DNA of 64,000 bases from Erpobdella octoculata (Eukaryota > Annelida > Clitellata > Hirudinida > Erpobdellidae): assembly GCA_963978895.1 (NCBI GenBank), contig OZ022238.1:36877270-36941269 (forward strand). Direction: 5' to 3'. The notes below the pieces were generated by a model. The model made no database searches, was not told where the DNA came from, and saw only the letters and a list, made by a program, of their open reading frames with translations. The position numbers and the translations under genes are program-made. The first letter of the stretch is position 1, and every line of letters begins with the position of its first letter. Of this stretch, positions 61,285-64,000 are shown piece after piece.

Positions 61285-63740
61285 GTTTAGTTAATTGGGA
61301 TACTCTTCAGGGTCAGACACACAAAGACGAGCAATTTCTACACTTCATTAATGATGAATTTTTAACACAGCTGATCAGAGCACCAACAAGAGGAAGAAAT
61401 ACTCTTGACTTATTATTAACTTCTGAAGAAAATATAGTTGAAAATATAATAGTGGGTGAATGTTTTGGTACTAGTGACCACCAGATTATCAGATGGGATT
61501 TGACAATAAGTGATATTAAGCAAACCACATCAAAAGATGTTAGATACTACTACTTCAAAGCTGATTATGATAACATAAGAAAATATATCATAAATAAAAA
61601 TTTAATGAGCAAAATAACTGGATTGAATGTAGAAAGTAGCTGGAAAGTGTTTATTCAAAGCATGCAAGAAGTCATTGAGGGACAGGTTCCAATTCAGAAA
61701 AACTGGAATAATAAAAATCCATGGATGACGAGACTGATAATTAAAAAGCAAAGAGCAAAATGTAAAGTATGGAAAAAATATCGAGATCTAAATTGTACCA
61801 TTGGAAGGGATAATTCAAACACAGAAAAATTAAAGGAACTAAACGAAAAATACAAAAAGAAAAGAAAAGGAGTGAAAAAAACAATTAAAATGGCCATATT
61901 GGAGTATGAACAGAAACTGGCAAACAATATAAAAATGGATTGCAAAAGTTTTTACAAATATGTGAAAAGTAGACAGAAGAAAAAAGACAAAGTAGGTCCA
62001 TTAAAAGATGACAAAGGGCAGGTAATAACGAACGATGAAGAAACAGCAGACATTCTAAATAACTACTTTGGATCTGTTTTTGCTAAAGAAGATATCCAAA
62101 ATATCCCTAAGGCTAAAGATTTGTTTCAAAATGATACCGACGAATTAATAACTGAAGTTGTTTTTACAAAAATGAAAGTTGTTGAAATGCTAAGAAAATT
62201 GAAAACTGATAAAAGCCCTGGGATGGATGAGCTGCACCCAAAGTTTTTGCTTGAGGTCAGAAATGAGATCGGAGATGTGCTGGCAGAATTGATGAATAGG
62301 TCATTGCAAACTGGGGAGGTCCCGCAGGACTGGAGGGATGCTGTTGTGGTGCCACTGTTCACAAAAGGCAACAGAAGCGAAGCATGCAATTACAGACCAG
62401 TTAGTCTTACCAGTATTGCTTGCAAAATTATGGAAAAAATGATCAAAATGAAATTGTGATTCATCTGGAGAAATATAAATTAATTAAAGATAGTCAGCAT
62501 GGATTTGTGAAGAAGAGATCATGTTTGTCAAATTTTTTGGATTTTTTTGAGGAGGTTTATGGAGGTATGGATGCATGTCAGTCGGTGGATGTGATTTATT
62601 TAGATTTTGCCAAGGCCTTCGACACGGTTCCTCATCAAAGGTTGTCTTCAAAGTTGAAAGCAGTTGGTATAGGTGGTAATCTGTTAAGGTGGATAGATTG
62701 TTGGTTGCTGGATAGAAGACAAAAAATGGGAGTGAGAGGAAGTTTCTCGAAATGGATGAAAATAACCAGTGGAGTGCCTCAAGGTTCTGTGCTTGGACCA
62801 CTTCTTTTTGTTGTGTATTTAAATGACCTTGATGAAGGATTAGCAGCTAAAATATCAAAATTTGTTGACGACACCAAATTATGCAAAACAGTGTGCAATA
62901 GTGACGATGTCGAAGTGCTGAGAAACGATCTTGTGCAGTTATTCAAATGGTCGCAGAGTCGCAGGAATGGCAGATGCGGTTCAATGTTGACAAGTGTCAT
63001 GTTATGCACTTGGGTAGAGGGAATCCAAGATATAAATACGACTTAGAAGGGATACAGCTAAAAGAAACGAAAGAAGAAAAAGATCTTGGCGTATTAGTAA
63101 ATGAAGATGCTAAACAGTCTAGACAATGTGCAGAGGTTGCAAAGAAGGGAAACAGAATTTTGGGTATGATCAAAATAACCATAGTCATCAGAGATAAAGA
63201 TACAGTTTTAAGATTGTATAAATCTTTAATAAGGCCACACTTGGAATACTGTGTGCAGGCATGGAGCCCTTGTCTTAAAAAAGATATCTACATAATTGAG
63301 AAAGTGCAAAGACAAGCTACAAAGATGATTGCTGAGTTGAAAGGACAGAATTATGAACAACGTTTGCGTAGATGTAATCTGACCACACTTGAAAAGAGGA
63401 GGATTAGAGGAGACTTAATTGAGACTTACAAATTATTGAACGGATTGGTTGACCTAAATCCGGAAAGATTTTTTGAGAGATCGAGATACAAAAGTACCAG
63501 AGGGCACAACTTTGAGCTATATCAGAAAAGGGAGAGTTCAATGAAACAAATATTCTTCAGTGCAAGAGTGACGAATGAATGGAATAAATTGGAGAATGAA
63601 ATTGTGAATGCTGAAACTGTTGAAGAATTTAAAATTAAATTATGTAAATATGGTTTTTAAATGTTTGATGGTGGATCTCACACACGATTATTATTAATTG
63701 TTCTGATTCATTTTAAAATAAACCTTATGTTTATGTTTAT
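61285..63740 (+). mobile_element. CR1-like LINE, 5'-truncated, near-intact RT with two frameshifts
   Basis: Starts within the endonuclease C-terminus (APTRGRNTLDLLLTSEENIV, FGTSDHQIIRWD). A linker and the RT follow: LKTDKSPGMDELHPKFLLEV, GEVPQDWRDAVVVPLFTKGN, NYRPVSLTSIACKIMEKMIK, frameshift near 62445, HGFVKKRSCLSNFLDFFEEV, LDFAKAFDTVPHQRL, GVPQGSVLGPLLFVVYLND and FVDDTKLC (the Y/FxDD catalytic box, 62859 onward). A second frameshift near 62955 coincides with an 8-bp duplication. The C-terminal domain (LGVLVNEDAKQSRQCAEVAK, SLIRPHLEYCVQAWSP, RCNLTTLEKRRIRGDLIETY) ends at TAA 63660. A short 3' UTR ends in TTATGTTTATG repeats. The motifs and tail type fit the CR1 group. Confidence 0.88.
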
Positions 63741-63841
63741 GTTTAGTATGGTTTCACTTGTATCACTGACAAAGACGAGTTAAGACGACACACAATGAAT
63801 GACCGAATTGTTTTTACAAACTTTTATTTAGGTTACAATCC

Positions 63842-64000
<159 letters not shown>

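Overview
The window is AT-rich animal nuclear DNA, most likely from an invertebrate. The support is intron-split genes with GT-AG sites and consistent phases, a DNAJC16-type J-protein, and a manganese-type cation diffusion facilitator of a kind I know from plants, fungi and some invertebrates. It also carries CR1-like and other LINE relics, a Helitron relic, MULE and hAT-like elements, and very long microsatellites. A spiralian (annelid or mollusc) fits the repeat content, but this is inference and no marker in the window settles it. I see no bacterial operon, CRISPR array or rRNA.

Layout. 1-29.6 kb holds no gene I can support. It is a field of microsatellites (about 690 bp of AAAT, 458 bp of AC, 240 bp of TA, TACA and CATC runs), minisatellites and interspersed repeats. 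Among these are a dispersed family (repeat A) that starts ACTAGCGGGGT and abuts TA tracts, TIR elements at 8.4, 10.7 and 17.8 kb, LINE pieces at 9.5, 21.6 and 26.7 kb, and a Helitron helicase relic at 25.3 kb. 29.6-49.0 kb is the genic core. A 14-exon DNAJC16-like gene (plus strand, 821 aa) meets tail-to-tail a 9-exon Mn-type cation efflux gene (minus strand, 454 aa). A direct tandem duplication of 5,369 bp (36313-41681 and 41682-47050) lies across the point where they converge. It leaves one intact DNAJC16-like gene plus a second copy of its 3' end, and one intact efflux gene plus a second copy lacking exon 1. 49.0-54.2 kb is nested mobile DNA, including a MULE transposase relic between G/C-rich iterated inverted repeats, itself between two ~130-bp direct repeats. 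54.2-58.7 kb is a 5-exon minus-strand gene (471 aa) with a MULE-associated zinc-binding segment and five 14-residue repeats; its introns carry a hAT-like element and fold-back DNA. 59.0-63.7 kb is a pile of three LINE fragments, one split by a hAT-like element with a perfect 8-bp target duplication. The window ends inside a TG run.

Functional reading. The two conserved genes are both predicted membrane proteins: an ER J-protein with thioredoxin-like domains, and a metal transporter. Nothing shows that they act together. Their junction matters mainly for the tandem duplication, which is either very recent or an assembly artefact. The MULE-derived gene looks intact and may be a domesticated transposon protein.
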